64,000 nt of DNA, taken from NCBI GenBank assembly GCA_034509925.1, contig CM067534.1, forward strand, positions 9,557,501 to 9,621,500, read 5' to 3'. Position numbers and translations under genes: made by a program. Position 1 is the first letter of the stretch. Each line of letters begins with the position of its first letter. This stretch comes from Hirudinaria manillensis (lineage: Eukaryota > Annelida > Clitellata > Hirudinida > Hirudinidae). Shown piece after piece: positions 23,413 through 35,075 of this stretch. The notes under the pieces were generated by a model. It saw nothing but the letters and a program-made list of their open reading frames with translations. It made no database searches and was not told the DNA's origin.

Positions 23413-26400
23413 ATGGAGGATATCATTATCGATGCTCTACAAGACTTACAGTAAGATTACTTATTTTTATTTATGGTTGAATTCACCCATTGATTCAATA
23501 TTTAATCCCCTTTTAAGAAATATGCTGCGGTTTATTGTAAACTGTAAAATGTAAACTGGCTTAAAGCCGGGCTTGCGATGCGTTTACCAATGAAATTGTA
23601 AAATAAAGATTGCTAATGGCGATTATCGTTGAATTTTTGAGTAGAAGAGAATGATAAATCGTGTTCTACAATGATATTTTCAGATTGAAAGTTGTAAATA
23701 GGTGGATATTTTGGTCTGTCTCTATTCAATACAATGCAAAAATTTCACGAGCATATGAAACTTTCAATTCTTAGTCCTGAAACAAAATTGTTTAAGAATA
23801 CAAGCTTATAATACTTTTTGAATCAGTTTTTCTAAGCATTTGTCACATTTTCATTCTCAAAGTAATTGAAGAAAAATTCAAAAACAAGCACAAACCTATA
23901 GGTTTCTTTTAGTCGTAAATATACTTAAAAACATGTAAATAAGAATGTGGGTCTTTAGGTTAGATTTGCGACGAGTTTGCTCATCCATGCGTGAAGCTGT
24001 AGGCCACTTTAGGTATGAGCTTGCATTCAGATGGATGGGATTTTTTTTTGCTAAGATCATAATTATGGGTACTCCTATTCTAGGATAATCCAAAAATTTA
24101 AATGTTTAATTGGTCATTGGTCATCTCAAAGGATATGTGGTGATACAATTATTTTGGCTCATAAAGTTTCAAACTTTGATTGAACTATGCATTCAGTCAG
24201 AAACCGATTGTCATTTTAGTTTAATTTTTTAAAACTAATTAATAATATTGATTGACCTTCACCATAATAGATACACAGGAGTTGGGAGCAGAGAAAAGCT
24301 AGATGCCCTTGTACATGAGCCTCTAACTGTCGAATACTCGAAGCTGGTGGAATGGCTGACCTTGGAACTGGCAAAACACATGGCTCTCGAAGAACACGTC
24401 TGTGCCATTTCGGGTGCCTAAGCGTTTTATTTTTAAATTTTAAATTATGTCTAAAAATGAGCAAATTTGTGCAAAAGCAAATGAGATACATGCTCCTGCG
24501 ATGCTCTTGTAAACTCATGAATTGTGCATTATACTCAGAATTTACATTACTCATAAGTTGCCCTGCAAACCTAACTCTTCTGTGCTGCCATTCTTGGAAA
24601 TATTCTTCTGAAATAAAAACTGATTTGGCAGTTAATTTGCAGTGAAATTAGCAAACTTGTAGGTGATGTTCAAAAGCCATGTTTCAATTGAATTTGTATG
24701 AACAAACAATGTTTTGAATTTGTATGAACAAACAATGTTTTGAATTTGTATGAACGAACAATGTTTTGAATTTGTATGAACGAACAATGTCTTGACAGGA
24801 GCGGGCGATTCCGAAAGTTTCGTCATGGAACTCAGCGGTTTTCTCCGGGAATATGGTGAGAATTTCAATTCATTTACTAATTTAATGTTCTTGATTGGCT
24901 GATCATGAATGATGATTATGAATAATTCATTAATTCGTTATTAATTTTGATAATCAATTGATAATGATTTTTATTTGTAATAATATTCATAATAAATTTT
25001 CATACACTTGCAACTGATTAATATTTAATCCAATGGCAACCTCGATCACGTCAGGCGGTTACGTTCCTCGAGTCCTTCTGGAAGGACCAATGAACAAGAG
25101 GCTGGAAAGCAAAGAAAACAAACTCTGCCTCCTCGACTTTTTGATCTCAGAACTTCAAGCCGTGAGACTCGTGGCCGTTGAGAAACCTCACCTGCTTCCT
25201 AAAACAACCAAGAAAGAAGTCGTGAGTGTTTCACCTGGTTGTTGTTGTTGCTGTTGTTGAAGGCCAGTCGATTGAATGTGACTTTCAACCGTTGTTTATG
25301 AGGGACTCGATTACTACCATTTTATTACTTTTACTCGACCTGGTGTCCATGTTTTGGCACAAATTTATTTAATGATTATTATAATTAATTGTTTGCAAGC
25401 ATCGATTATCAATAGCTGATGATAGAAATGATATTGATTACTATGGTTATTGATAATAGTAATACTTATTGATTTTCAACATCAATTAATCACTTCAGAA
25501 AGAATCCTCCCCGGCCACCCACCTCAAAGAGCTCCTCACTCGACTCAATTTCCCGAAACCGCCCGAGGGAATCAACTTTTATCAAATCTTCAGCAAAGTC
25601 GAGACCAAAGTAACCTTTTATTTTCCTATTTTCCACTTAATTCCAGTTAATTGCAGGAAATCGTGATATTTTTTTGTCTTTAATTTTTGCAAAAACGTGT
25701 GCGATATTTAATTTCTTTTAAGCATTTTAAGTGTAATTTTTATTTTCGTAAACTCGATCGTCGATCGCAGATCAAAGACATCCTGTCAAAAATCGAAATC
25801 GCCCATCTCAGCAAGCCGCTCCTAAAGGCCACCCTGTCTCCTAAACAATGGCAGGACTTGGATTTCATTTACGAGGCACTGAAGGCGGAGTACGAAACGA
25901 GGAGGAACATGCTACTCATTCGTCTCGACGTCACCATTCAGTCGTTCAAGTGGGCCAAGAAGGTAAGCGGACGTCGCTTCGTGCCGTCGGCAGTCGCACG
26001 AGGCCTTTCGTGCGTTCCCAAGAATGCAGTTCGACGACATCGTAAACAACAGACGCGTCGTTTGACGAGTTGAGTCGAATTCGATTTCATTCTCAGAACG
26101 AAGAAAAGGTCGCAGAAACGTATTCAAAATACCAGGAGAGGCTCAACAGAGATTACGGGGTTTCGATCGCCAGCATCCTTGCAGCTCGAGAAGGTGAACG
26201 ATTTATTTTAAATAATCGAGTAATTAAACTTTATATTAATTAATATAATAATAATGATAACAATAATTCATCTTTTTGTTTAAATTGAATTTTCATTTTA
26301 TTCCTATTTCCCAGACATCCTGAAAATCGAGAAAACGAGCAGCGGTTCTTCGAGGGAACGAACGAAGTGCAGCATCAACAGGCACCTCATCGGAAAGGTA

Positions 26401-27587
26401 GGAAGGCATTCTCGCACGACGGAAACATTTTGCTCGATTTTAATTCCTTTTCGATTATAAATCCTCATAAATTGTTTATTAAGTTTTTTTTTTAAATTAA
26501 ACTGAATTTAATTCTTTAAAAAAAAATGACTACAAATCCTAATTCAATAAATTCAATGTTTTAATCAAGGTACCGGACAGAGGAGGACGTGCGTATGAAC
26601 TTGAACCACCGCCTCCTGAAATGCCTTCATTTCAACAGAGGCAGCAACAACCACAGCAGGGCTTTGGAGGTAGACGAAGAAAATGAATAAAATGTCGTTA
26701 ATTTTTTTTTTTGTTATTTTTATTTTTAATTATTTTATTTTATTAATTTCTTGATTTATTTACGAGTTTTATCGGTTTGCCGTGGATTTCTGTAAGTCGT
26801 GAAGTAGGGTCAGGGTCCGAGCGGATTAGGTGCTAAACGTAGCCAGTCGTCTTTTGCCCGTCGCTAGCGTCAAACATTCGAGTTTGAATCCGGCTTCGCA
26901 AACCGGAGGGCGTTCGACGGGGTCGATTCAACCGCGACACGGTTTTCAGGAGGCGGTCGAGGAAGAGGAGACGGAAACAGGGGAGGATTCGATCGGGTCA
27001 AAGGCGGATGGAATGACAATCGCAACAGCCACGGCGGACAGGGTCAGGACGGACAGGACGGGTACGGAGGTCGAGGAGGTCACGGGGGAAGAGGAGGACG
27101 AGGAGGAGGAGGAGGTCAGTGGGGATACAACCAATACGACGGTCAACAGTCAGGCAACCCTGCTTCGAATTTCTTTGGAGGAAGCACCACTCAGAGCTTC
27201 CAGGAGACCAGGCAGAGCAGTGGCGGACAACAGAATGGTGGATACTACAGCTACGGCGGTCATGGTGGCCATGGTGGTTATGGCGGCGGTGGTGGTGGTG
27301 GCGGTGGTGGTTATGGGGGTGCACCAGGTGCCCCCGGTGGCTATGGGGGTGCACCAGGTGCCCCCGGTGGTTATGGCGGTGCGCCAGGAGGTCACGGTGG
27401 TTATGGCAAGGGCCAGAACGATTACTACAGCGACCAGCAGCATGGTAAAGGTCAGTTCTATCAACATGACGACAGATCATCGGATGGCAGAGGTGGTCGC
27501 GGTGGTAGAAGAGGTAGGGGCGGAAGAGGAGGAGGTGGCGGTGGTGGCGGCGGCGGTGGTGGTGGCGGTGGTTGGGGTCGCTACTGA
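23413..27587 (+). CDS. FAM98: FAM98 family protein (tRNA-ligase complex subunit type)
   Basis: Ten exons, 23413..23450, 24271..24413, 24799..24855, 25055..25221, 25499..25609, 25771..25962, 26097..26193, 26315..26397, 26570..26669 and 26950..27587, encode 541 residues (human FAM98A about 518). Conserved blocks are EYSKLVEWLTLEL, KNKLCLLDFLISEL-type text, RLDVTIQSFKWA and VPDRGGRAYELEPPPPEMP. A Gly/Arg/Tyr-rich tail of about 210 residues follows, with RGG motifs, three near-identical GGYGGAPG repeats, a poly-Gly run and a GWGRY end. In animals FAM98A/B works with RTCB, DDX1 and RTRAF in tRNA splicing, and the RGG tail is a PRMT1 substrate. If the last intron is retained, translation stops after FGGRRRK at 26687. 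An AATAAA lies at 27727-27732. Confidence 0.92.
24691..24794 (+). repeat. Four copies of a 26-bp tandem repeat in a FAM98 intron
   Basis: The unit aatttgtatgaacaaacaat followed by gttttg occurs four times head to tail. Copies three and four share a change (aacgaac), so they probably arose by pairwise duplication. The array ends 4 bp before the exon at 24799, and its last copy supplies the cttgacag acceptor region. Confidence 0.9.
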
Positions 27588-28282
27588 AGTCTTGCAAGGC
27601 CGAGCCGTACTTCGAAGTGTGATAAAATAGTCATATCTCAATGTTAAGCATCAATCTCCTCGCTGTATCTGTGTTTACATTTATCTTATCCTCGCCTGAG
27701 TTATGTCGAGTCAACAAACTTACAAAAATAAATCGATAAATTTCTTGTTTTGTCGTTCGTCGTTTGATGGCTTTCATCCGATAAGGTGTAGGATTTGAGG
27801 AGGAATTAAAATCTGGAAAACTAGCCGGCTGTCTAACGATGGTGGGCGCAGTTGGGGTGGCGCTGTATGGCTTTCCGTTGTCGCGGCTTCCGGACACTTT
27901 AGATTGGGGTGTTTAATGGGTCATTCGGAGCCGATTGCCATCTGACTTCGAAAAGGTATGTCACTCAATTGGTAGAATTGCAGGTAAAAAAATTGATCAA
28001 AAGGACTCTGCAATCGATTCCGAATCTAAGTTGGATTACTGAAGAAATATTTAGTTTTATTGGATGAGTCGTAGTCAAACAGAACAATCATCAAAATAAT
28101 CTAAAATTATTAAAATAATTTTATCAAAAGCAAAAAACATCAGAAGTTTAAAAACATGCTCGATTATTCTCACTGCACTCATGTTTACAATTGTATTTAT
28201 CGCTCACGTTAATAAACATTGGCCATCGCAACGCATATAATTGACTAAATACTTGCTAGAATAAAAATATTAAAGAAAAAGC
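27588..28282. other. Spacer FAM98 / RIOK1 with a possible 5' untranslated exon
   Basis: A good plus-strand donor (cgaaaag|gtatgt) at 27956/27957 may end a non-coding first exon of RIOK1, whose ATG is at 28283. An acceptor before 28283 is poor, so this is only a suggestion. The rest is AT-rich. A minus-strand open frame at 27631-27897 starts with GTG and shows no domain. Confidence 0.4.
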
Positions 28283-31200
28283 ATGGACATAATAGATGGA
28301 CAATTTGATGATGCAGAAGATGATGTTAGGTAAGGACTCATCTTAAATGGTGTTAAAAACTTCTAACCAGGAGTGCAATTTATAACCTTGAATTAACAAT
28401 ATAACTTGATAATATTAAACTAATTACATTAAAGGCCAATAAAGCTGTTGAGTGATTTTATATATTTGTTAAAAATGTTCCAAAAAATCTTCGTTTACAC
28501 CTAGAAATGACAGCTCCTCTCTGCAAGAAATTAAATCAGATGTTTTGGATTCAATTAAATCGTTGTCTATGAAAGAACCTATTGAGTGTGAAGATGAAGA
28601 AGAAGTAAATCCCGATGATGATGATGATGAAGATGATGACGAAGATGGTACACTCGAGTCTGTCGAGTGGAATACTCAGACATCAAGTACGAATTTTGTT
28701 TTTTATTGCTTTTTAGTTTTAAGTTGTCCTGATTTAGTTTGCTCAAGTAAAATAATTTTGTTTGCAAGACATAACAAGGCAGTACATGCAGTTTGTTGGT
28801 AAGGTGAGTAATTATAATTATTTTACAATAGAAAATCAAGGGCTCTTTCATGAAGTCATATGTATTAAAATGTTGCACATCATGAAATCCTAGGTCTCTG
28901 GTGGAACAAACCCACAGACAAAGTCCAATCATGAATCTGTCATGAAAAAATATCAAAACAACTTGAACTTAGGTTTGCAGAATAATCAATCTTTATTAAA
29001 AGATATTAGTTAGTATTAATTATTAAATACTAATCTCTCTTTGACCCCAGGACTATACAATCCCTTGGTAGGCAAATCCTTCAGAAAAGCTGACGATCAT
29101 GTGTGAGTGGTTTGCATGATTCAATGCTGGGAATTTATTACAACAAGTTTTACACAAAATTTTGGCAGATGACAAACGATGAACCTAATTAATTAATTAA
29201 TGAAAATAAAGTGCTTATATTATTGCTGATAAGATGATGACAGCTAACCAAACAACCGTCCACATAACTACAGATCGAGGCACAAGGACAAGTCGGACCA
29301 AGCGACCGTTGAAAAAGCCCTGGACAAACGGACGACGATGATCCTTTACAAGATGCTGAACAGGGTCTACTCCGGCATCGATGGTTGCATTAGCACTGGA
29401 AAGGAAGCCAACGTTTATCATGCCACATCCATGGAAGGGAGGAGTCTTGCCGTGAAGGTATTTATTTAGTTTGCTTTGTTTACGTTGGAAATGCCCTTCC
29501 ATTGGTGCATTGTGTACCAAATATATTTCTAAAGTATTTCACGGCAATATGATTTATCTTTTGAATTATAAATCATAATAAATGCTTTAACAATGTGTCT
29601 TTAGGTGTTTAAAACGGTTGGTTCGGAATTCAGAAACAGAGATCAGTACATGGCAGGAGAGTACAGGTACTAGTGACCAAAAATAACTCCATTTAATTTA
29701 CCCATTTCAATTACCAATGATTGACAAAAACTAAAACATGATTTTAAATTTTTTTAGATTCCGTTTCAATACTTGCACGAAGGATATTCGTAAGTTGGTG
29801 CCAAAATGGGCCGAGAAAGAATTTAGAAACTTGCACAGGTTATAGAAGATTTTCTAGTACATAGTGATTTTTACATCCTTACAACTTTTAATTCATTTTT
29901 TAAATTAATTTAAAAATAATTTAAAAAATATTGAATTAAATAATTAATTACTTAATTAATATATTCTGGTTATCTGTTTTCAATCTAGAATCTTCAAGGC
30001 AGGCATTCCCAGTCCCGAGCCAATATTCCTGAACAACAACGTTCTGGTCATGGAGTTCCTGGGAGAAGATGGAAGGTTGTGACCAATCACAATGTCACTT
30101 TTGTGAATCATTTTGATTTCCACAGAACCTGGTTCAATATCAATTAACTAAATTGAAAATATCTGTGAAATTATAATAACCTAATAATATTAATAAATAA
30201 ATTAATTAATTAAAAGTCGATTATCCAATCAGGCCAGCTGCCAAGCTGAAGGACGTGACCTTGACGTGCGAGCAAGCTGAGAGGTTCTATGTTGACTGCG
30301 TTCGAATGATGAGGACCATGTTCCAAGAATGCAAACTCGTGCATGCAGATCTCAGTGAATTCAACCTGCTGTTAGTGCTCTTTATTATTAATAATAATAA
30401 GCCATTATCGTGATTATTTATTATTTTTGCCTATTATTATTATTATGCTAATATTGTACTTTATCGGCATTAATTTATTTGTTCACGGATAATGCCTATG
30501 ATATAAATCAATGGTAACACCCAAAATAGCTGGATTTTGCATAAATTGAAAAATTATTATTTTTAAAATCAAAACCATCTTCTGTGTTCTTCAGTGTGAT
30601 CAAAGGAAAGTTGTACATGATCGATGTCAGTCAGTCAGTCGAGATGGACAACGAGAATGCCATCAAATTTCTCAAGATGGACGTCAAGAATGTCACCACG
30701 TTCTTCAGGAAGCAGGGCATCACTACCATGACTTTCAAAGGTTTGTTGGAGTTTGTCACAAATCCGGACATTGAGATAGAGTCGTTCATCGCGAAAGCCA
30801 TGGAAGATGCTGCTTCTGGAAATGACATAGAAGAGAATGACCTTGAGGCATGACCTTTGATTTTTTTTTAGCTTTTTAAAGCATTTGTCTAAATATTTTT
30901 TGAATATATTTGGGAATATTACCTAACATTTATGTATGCATTTGTCTAGGTCCAAGTTGAAATCTCAAGGACTCTTGGAGAATTTGAGTCATATGGTAAA
31001 GATTTGAGACGAATAGATGACAAGAGAATTGTAAGTAATGTTAACTGTCAAATGAATCTTACCACTCAGGATGTGTTGTTAATTTTGCAGCTGCATGAGC
31101 CACTCTTCTTTACCAAAAAGTCTGAAACAAGAAACGAGGAAGAAGCGAGCGACAGTGATGAAGATGAGCAGGAGGATTGTAGTGATGGAAGTGAGGATAT

Positions 31201-31495
31201 TGAAGTTGAGAAAGATTCAAAGAAAAATGAAGACCATGCCAAGTACTTTAGACCACGTAATGAATCTCCTGAGAGCAAAAAGGTTGATGATAATTTGTCG
31301 TTCTATAATTACCAAGTGTATTTAATAGCGATCTACATGTGTTATAGAATTGTGTAACTAGTGGTAATATTGAATATATAATTTTAGGAAAGGAAGAAAG
31401 CTATAAAAGAAGTTCAAAGGACAAATCGACAAAACAAAATTCCGAAATCTGAGAAAAAAAGGAGGATTAAGGTTTCAAAGAACAAAAAGTCATAA
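28283..31495 (+). CDS. RIOK1: RIOK1, atypical serine kinase of 40S ribosome maturation
   Basis: Twelve exons, 28283..28329, 28505..28686, 29051..29102, 29274..29457, 29605..29666, 29758..29838, 29989..30075, 30233..30370, 30595..30847, 30950..31030, 31091..31282 and 31388..31495, encode 488 residues. RIO-kinase motifs are complete: nucleotide loop [11 protein letters not shown], Lys in SLAVKVF, hinge VMEFLGEDG, catalytic [10 protein letters not shown] and metal-binding IDVSQSVE. The RIO1-specific C-terminus has a Lys-rich end ([20 protein letters not shown]). The N-terminus is acidic, with an Asp/Glu run coded by GAT repeats. Role by family: ATPase/kinase acting on cytoplasmic pre-40S particles, and a PRMT5 adaptor in animals. 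Exon 30595..30847 must end at GAG|GCATGA, since no GT lies near, so this intron is GC-AG. An AATAAA lies at 31601. Confidence 0.94.
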
Positions 31496-31812
31496 TTTAT
31501 GATTTTTAGGCATGTGTTTTTGACAAATTTAAAAAATAAGGCTGGGGACTTAGTTTTCCAAAACTTGGTTTTGACTTATAGCTTTAGTTAATAGTGCGAA
31601 AATAAAAAAAAAATTCTAACATTATAACTGGGCAGTTTCGGTTTAAGAAAATTGAGTTTTTAAGCAGCACAATTCCTTATCAACATTTATTTGAATGGGT
31701 CCGCCGCCGACAAGTAAACAATTGAAAGCGCTGATCCTGCTCCAAGCTGGGTTTATCACAAATATCAAAATTCAGTCGAGTTAATGCCTGATTCATAAAT
31801 TCCGCGAGCGAC
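31496..31812. other. Spacer RIOK1 / YeeE-like gene
   Basis: A tandem same-strand spacer of 317 bp. It holds the RIOK1 polyadenylation signal (31601-31606) and presumably a short promoter for the next gene. No exon is seen. Confidence 0.5.
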
Positions 31813-33450
31813 ATGAACGACAGCTGCAGCAAAAAGCAAAAGCTCAGAGAACCTAAATGGATCAAATCAAACGTAAACCTGCAAAAATGTATGATTTGCG
31901 CCCTTTGTGGATTCATTTTTGGAATTGCACACCACAGAGCTACTGGTAAGAAATATGGCTAATTTTATATGATGAATTAGACAAATAGTGTTTAAAATGC
32001 AAACTTTTTAGTGCTGTATCCAAACGTTGTACAGCAGCAATTGATTTTTAGAGAATTCACCCTGGTAAAGTTTTGTTTATCAGCCCTTTCAACAAGTAAT
32101 TTTAAGGTTTGAGCAAGTGGTTTGGCCATTTCAATGTTCAATTCAAAACTATTTATTTTAAGGTATGTTTGCAATGTCTCTATTGGCCATGGCACCCCAG
32201 ACAAGCAAAATGTTTAGCATGGCAACAAACCGTTATTTCAATCAACTTTCTGAACGATCAATAGAGACGAGAAGCTTAGGAGATCTATTGGCTGGTATTG
32301 GAATGGCATTCGCAGGATCGGTATTTCATATAACTTTGATGAATGATAGTGCAAGCTCTTGAAACTGCTATTTTGATTACTATTTTAAGTGTCCTGTAAT
32401 CGTATTTGCACAATTTGGGATGCAACTACCAAATTCAGGTAAGATCAGACATTACCATGTTGGGCTTCTTTGACGAAGGTCACTTATCCATCATTAGGAT
32501 TTACTCTCCTTGGAGACTTTTCTGCTATCATCATTATTTGCTTGCTAAAAACAAAAGTAGATTCCTGCCTCAAGCCATCAACTGTGGAATCCAGGAACCC
32601 GTTAGAGTATTCCTAGAATCCTAATTATACAGAAATCTCATTAAATTATCCCTTCTTGGATCTAGATGGTCACGCTCTCCATATTTTATGCTCTCACTCC
32701 CAATTGTGGCCATGTTTGGCATACTCGTCTGTGCATTTGAAACCTTAATCCCTTTTGATGTAGATTCATCGGTAAGAATGCTAGGAGTTAATTTTGAATT
32801 TTGTACGAGCTTTAATCAAAACTATTCGTTAGGTGACTTCTGTGAATAAGGGCTCCATTTCTTCATATCCATGGCCTCCATATATCTGTGGTATCCTGTT
32901 TGGAATACTACAAATACCCATGATTATTTCAATTCAGGGGACCCTTATTGGAAATGATGGTGTGGAAATAATAGCATCTCGAATTTTTCACAGATATTTA
33001 AGGGATGATTTACTAACGGACGTGCAACGGCCATCTTTGTCGGATGCATTATTCCAAGTGGGATAATTAATTAGGAAATGTGCAATCATCTGTAAAAGGA
33101 CACATTTATTATTGCAGTTGCTGTTTGTGGGAGGAGTCACATTGGGAGCATTCCTATCTGCCTACCAGTCACATTCACTGGGCACAGGTCAAGGAGTCCA
33201 TCCAATGCTGGCCTTAGTAGGAGGGTTTTTGATGACAATTGGTTCAAAGATTGGTGGAGGTTCCATCTTGTGAGTTAAATCCGAGCACAGATTTTAGGGA
33301 AACAATGCATTTTTTAATTATTTTTGCTTTAGGAATCATGGTGTGACAGGCATGGGATTACTATCCATACAGAGTTTTTTGTCCATAATCTTGACATTTG
33401 TCATTGGCAGTGTGACAGCACTCATTCTGCATTTACCTGGGTTGTTGTGA
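31813..33450 (+). CDS. YeeE/YedE (sulfur-transport domain) family membrane protein
   Basis: Nine exons, 31813..31945, 32012..32095, 32163..32320, 32390..32438, 32498..32600, 32666..32771, 32833..33057, 33118..33269 and 33333..33450, encode 375 residues with about nine membrane helices in two similar halves. The first half has the family turn GDLLAGIGMAFAGS joined by splicing to CPVIVFAQ. The second half has GGFLMTIGSKIGGGSILNHG followed by VTGMGLLS, matching the bacterial R-x-x-G-G-C-T-S-G-H-G motif with Gly in place of Cys. Bacterial members carry thiosulfate (TsuA) or selenium/sulfur species. The protein is clearly nuclear and spliced. Substrate is unknown; with only one of the pathway cysteines left, thiosulfate transport should not be assumed. 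Confidence 0.82.
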
Positions 33451-33652
33451 ACAACCAAAGCAACATGCAATTACAAGCAAGTCTCTACAGTTAAAGAAGA
33501 GAATTCTGGTCAAGGATATTTCTATACAAGACTTGCTACATTTTACATGTGTTTATATTTATTGTTTAATTCCAATGTTTTAACTGTTTTAATTTAATTC
33601 AGTTCTCTGTTTTCTCCTGATTTATAAAGATCAAAATGCAGTGCAAATGTCT
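33451..33652. other. Short convergent spacer, YeeE-like / TRAPPC5
   Basis: The two stop codons face each other across 202 bp, so the 3' untranslated regions almost certainly abut or overlap. Confidence 0.6.
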
Positions 33653-34718
33653 TCAACGTCCTTCGATCATCTTGTCTCTGATCAGAGCAGACTCGTCAAA
33701 CTTTATCATGAAGGCCGTACCCTCGTGCCAGTGTGCAGTAACTTTGGCAGGCTGTTCGACCAAACATTAGGTTACAAGCAGACAAGATTTGTCAGTAACA
33801 ATTGGCAATACTAACAAAGTTGCTAAAGTTCAATATAGATTCAATGATGCCTGCCATGAACGCAGCACAATTTAAACTTGATTGTCTACCTGAAGTTGGT
33901 TAGAAAGTAATATTCAAATAAATTTGTATTTGCTTTTGGTTCATACTGGAAAAAATAACGGTTCTTAGTAAAGCAAAACAGTTTGAGAAAGGTTATTAAA
34001 ATCATTCTAAAGCACATCATGCATTTCTATTTCTCAGCTAAAACAGTATAAATGGTCAAGAAACTGACCTCCATCTGAAGGGTTTGAGATGAATTTGTTC
34101 ACTAACGGATCCTTATCAATGATATAATCTGAGGTTCAAATGTTGATTAACAAGTAATTTCAATAGTAACAATAATGGGCAATTATCTTACATATCTTCT
34201 CATCATCGTTGGCATGTTCTAGCTTGTCTGCTTCTCTACCAAATAAGCTCTGAAATTAGTGTGATTAGGTCAGAGTATTCACAACATCCAGATTGTAAAA
34301 AATGAGCACCTTCCAAACATTTGACTTTATAAAGATTAAGATATTCACAAGTTTAGTTTCTCGTTTATATCCCTTTTCTCGAAGTACAATTACGTCCAGA
34401 AATCTTTGGCCAACATGCTGTCCGTACTCTGAAAGTCTGAGATTACGTTCTTAGTTTTTAACAGGTAATATGGGTATTGATATCAAACGAAACATACTTT
34501 TGCTGGAGTTCGGGAATAGTGTTAACTCTGTTATGGCAATACTTCACTATTTCAGAAAATAATAGTGCGAAAACGCTTATGCTAACCTGGATTAAGAAAA
34601 ACAAATAGATTATCAAGCCCTATTGGAACCATTTTTAAAGTTTGCATACCTCGTTTTTACCTCGACTGAGCGATTTGTCCAATATATTAGCTTTACTTTC
34701 TTTTCTGAGTAGTGCCAT
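33653..34718 (-). CDS. TRAPPC5: TRAPPC5 (Trs31), core TRAPP subunit
   Basis: Seven exons, 34650..34718, 34498..34586, 34310..34436, 34192..34249, 34069..34128, 33816..33889 and 33653..33751, encode 191 residues (human 188). Diagnostic stretches are SISVFALLFSEIVKY, VLREKGYKRETK, SLFGREADKLEHANDD, LNCAAFMAGIIES and PAKVTAHWHEGT, ending EGR as in other animals. The subunit belongs to the Bet3-like part of TRAPPII/III, which activates Rab1 and Rab11 at the Golgi. The acceptor at 34436 (AATCTCAG|ACTTTCAG) was chosen over the next AG because only it keeps frame and the conserved Leu. The gene ends 202 bp from the YeeE-like gene and starts 357 bp from the helicase gene. Confidence 0.93.
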
Positions 34719-35075
34719 AACTTTGCAGAACGAAAACCTAAATTGCTTACTGGGTGTCGGCGTCAGATGGTAAGAATTTTGATAATTTCAATAATAAAAA
34801 TTAACAAAAATTTTTACCCGTGTGATTATTTACAGAATATTTTATATTACCTTTGAGCTTAATATTTTTACAACTAGATCCAGGTATCAAACTTTTAGTA
34901 TTAATATAAAACAAACCTGTAATTATTTAAATATAATTTTTTAAAAATCAAGAATTGTATTATTAAATATTAAATGCTCTGTCGATCTTTATCTGCCATT
35001 GTATTATCATTGGCGCATGCTACATCTAATTTCATCATAGTTTCAGTTTTGTAGTGTCGATCTATTGTCGCAAGC
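34719..35075. promoter_or_regulatory. Divergent promoter region, TRAPPC5 / DDX21-like helicase
   Basis: Two start codons point away from each other across 357 AT-rich bases. No TATA box is obvious and no exon lies between. Confidence 0.45.

Noticed and set aside
26830-27630. Plus-strand 266-codon frame over the FAM98 last exon
   Set aside because: It is a shifted reading of the Gly/Arg-rich exon. The correct frame, fixed by the upstream exon phase, gives RGG repeats and ends at 27587.
27631-27897. Minus-strand frame of 88 codons between FAM98 and RIOK1
   Set aside because: It starts with GTG, has no upstream acceptor in phase that leads to a start and no known domain. It also covers the likely FAM98 3' untranslated region.
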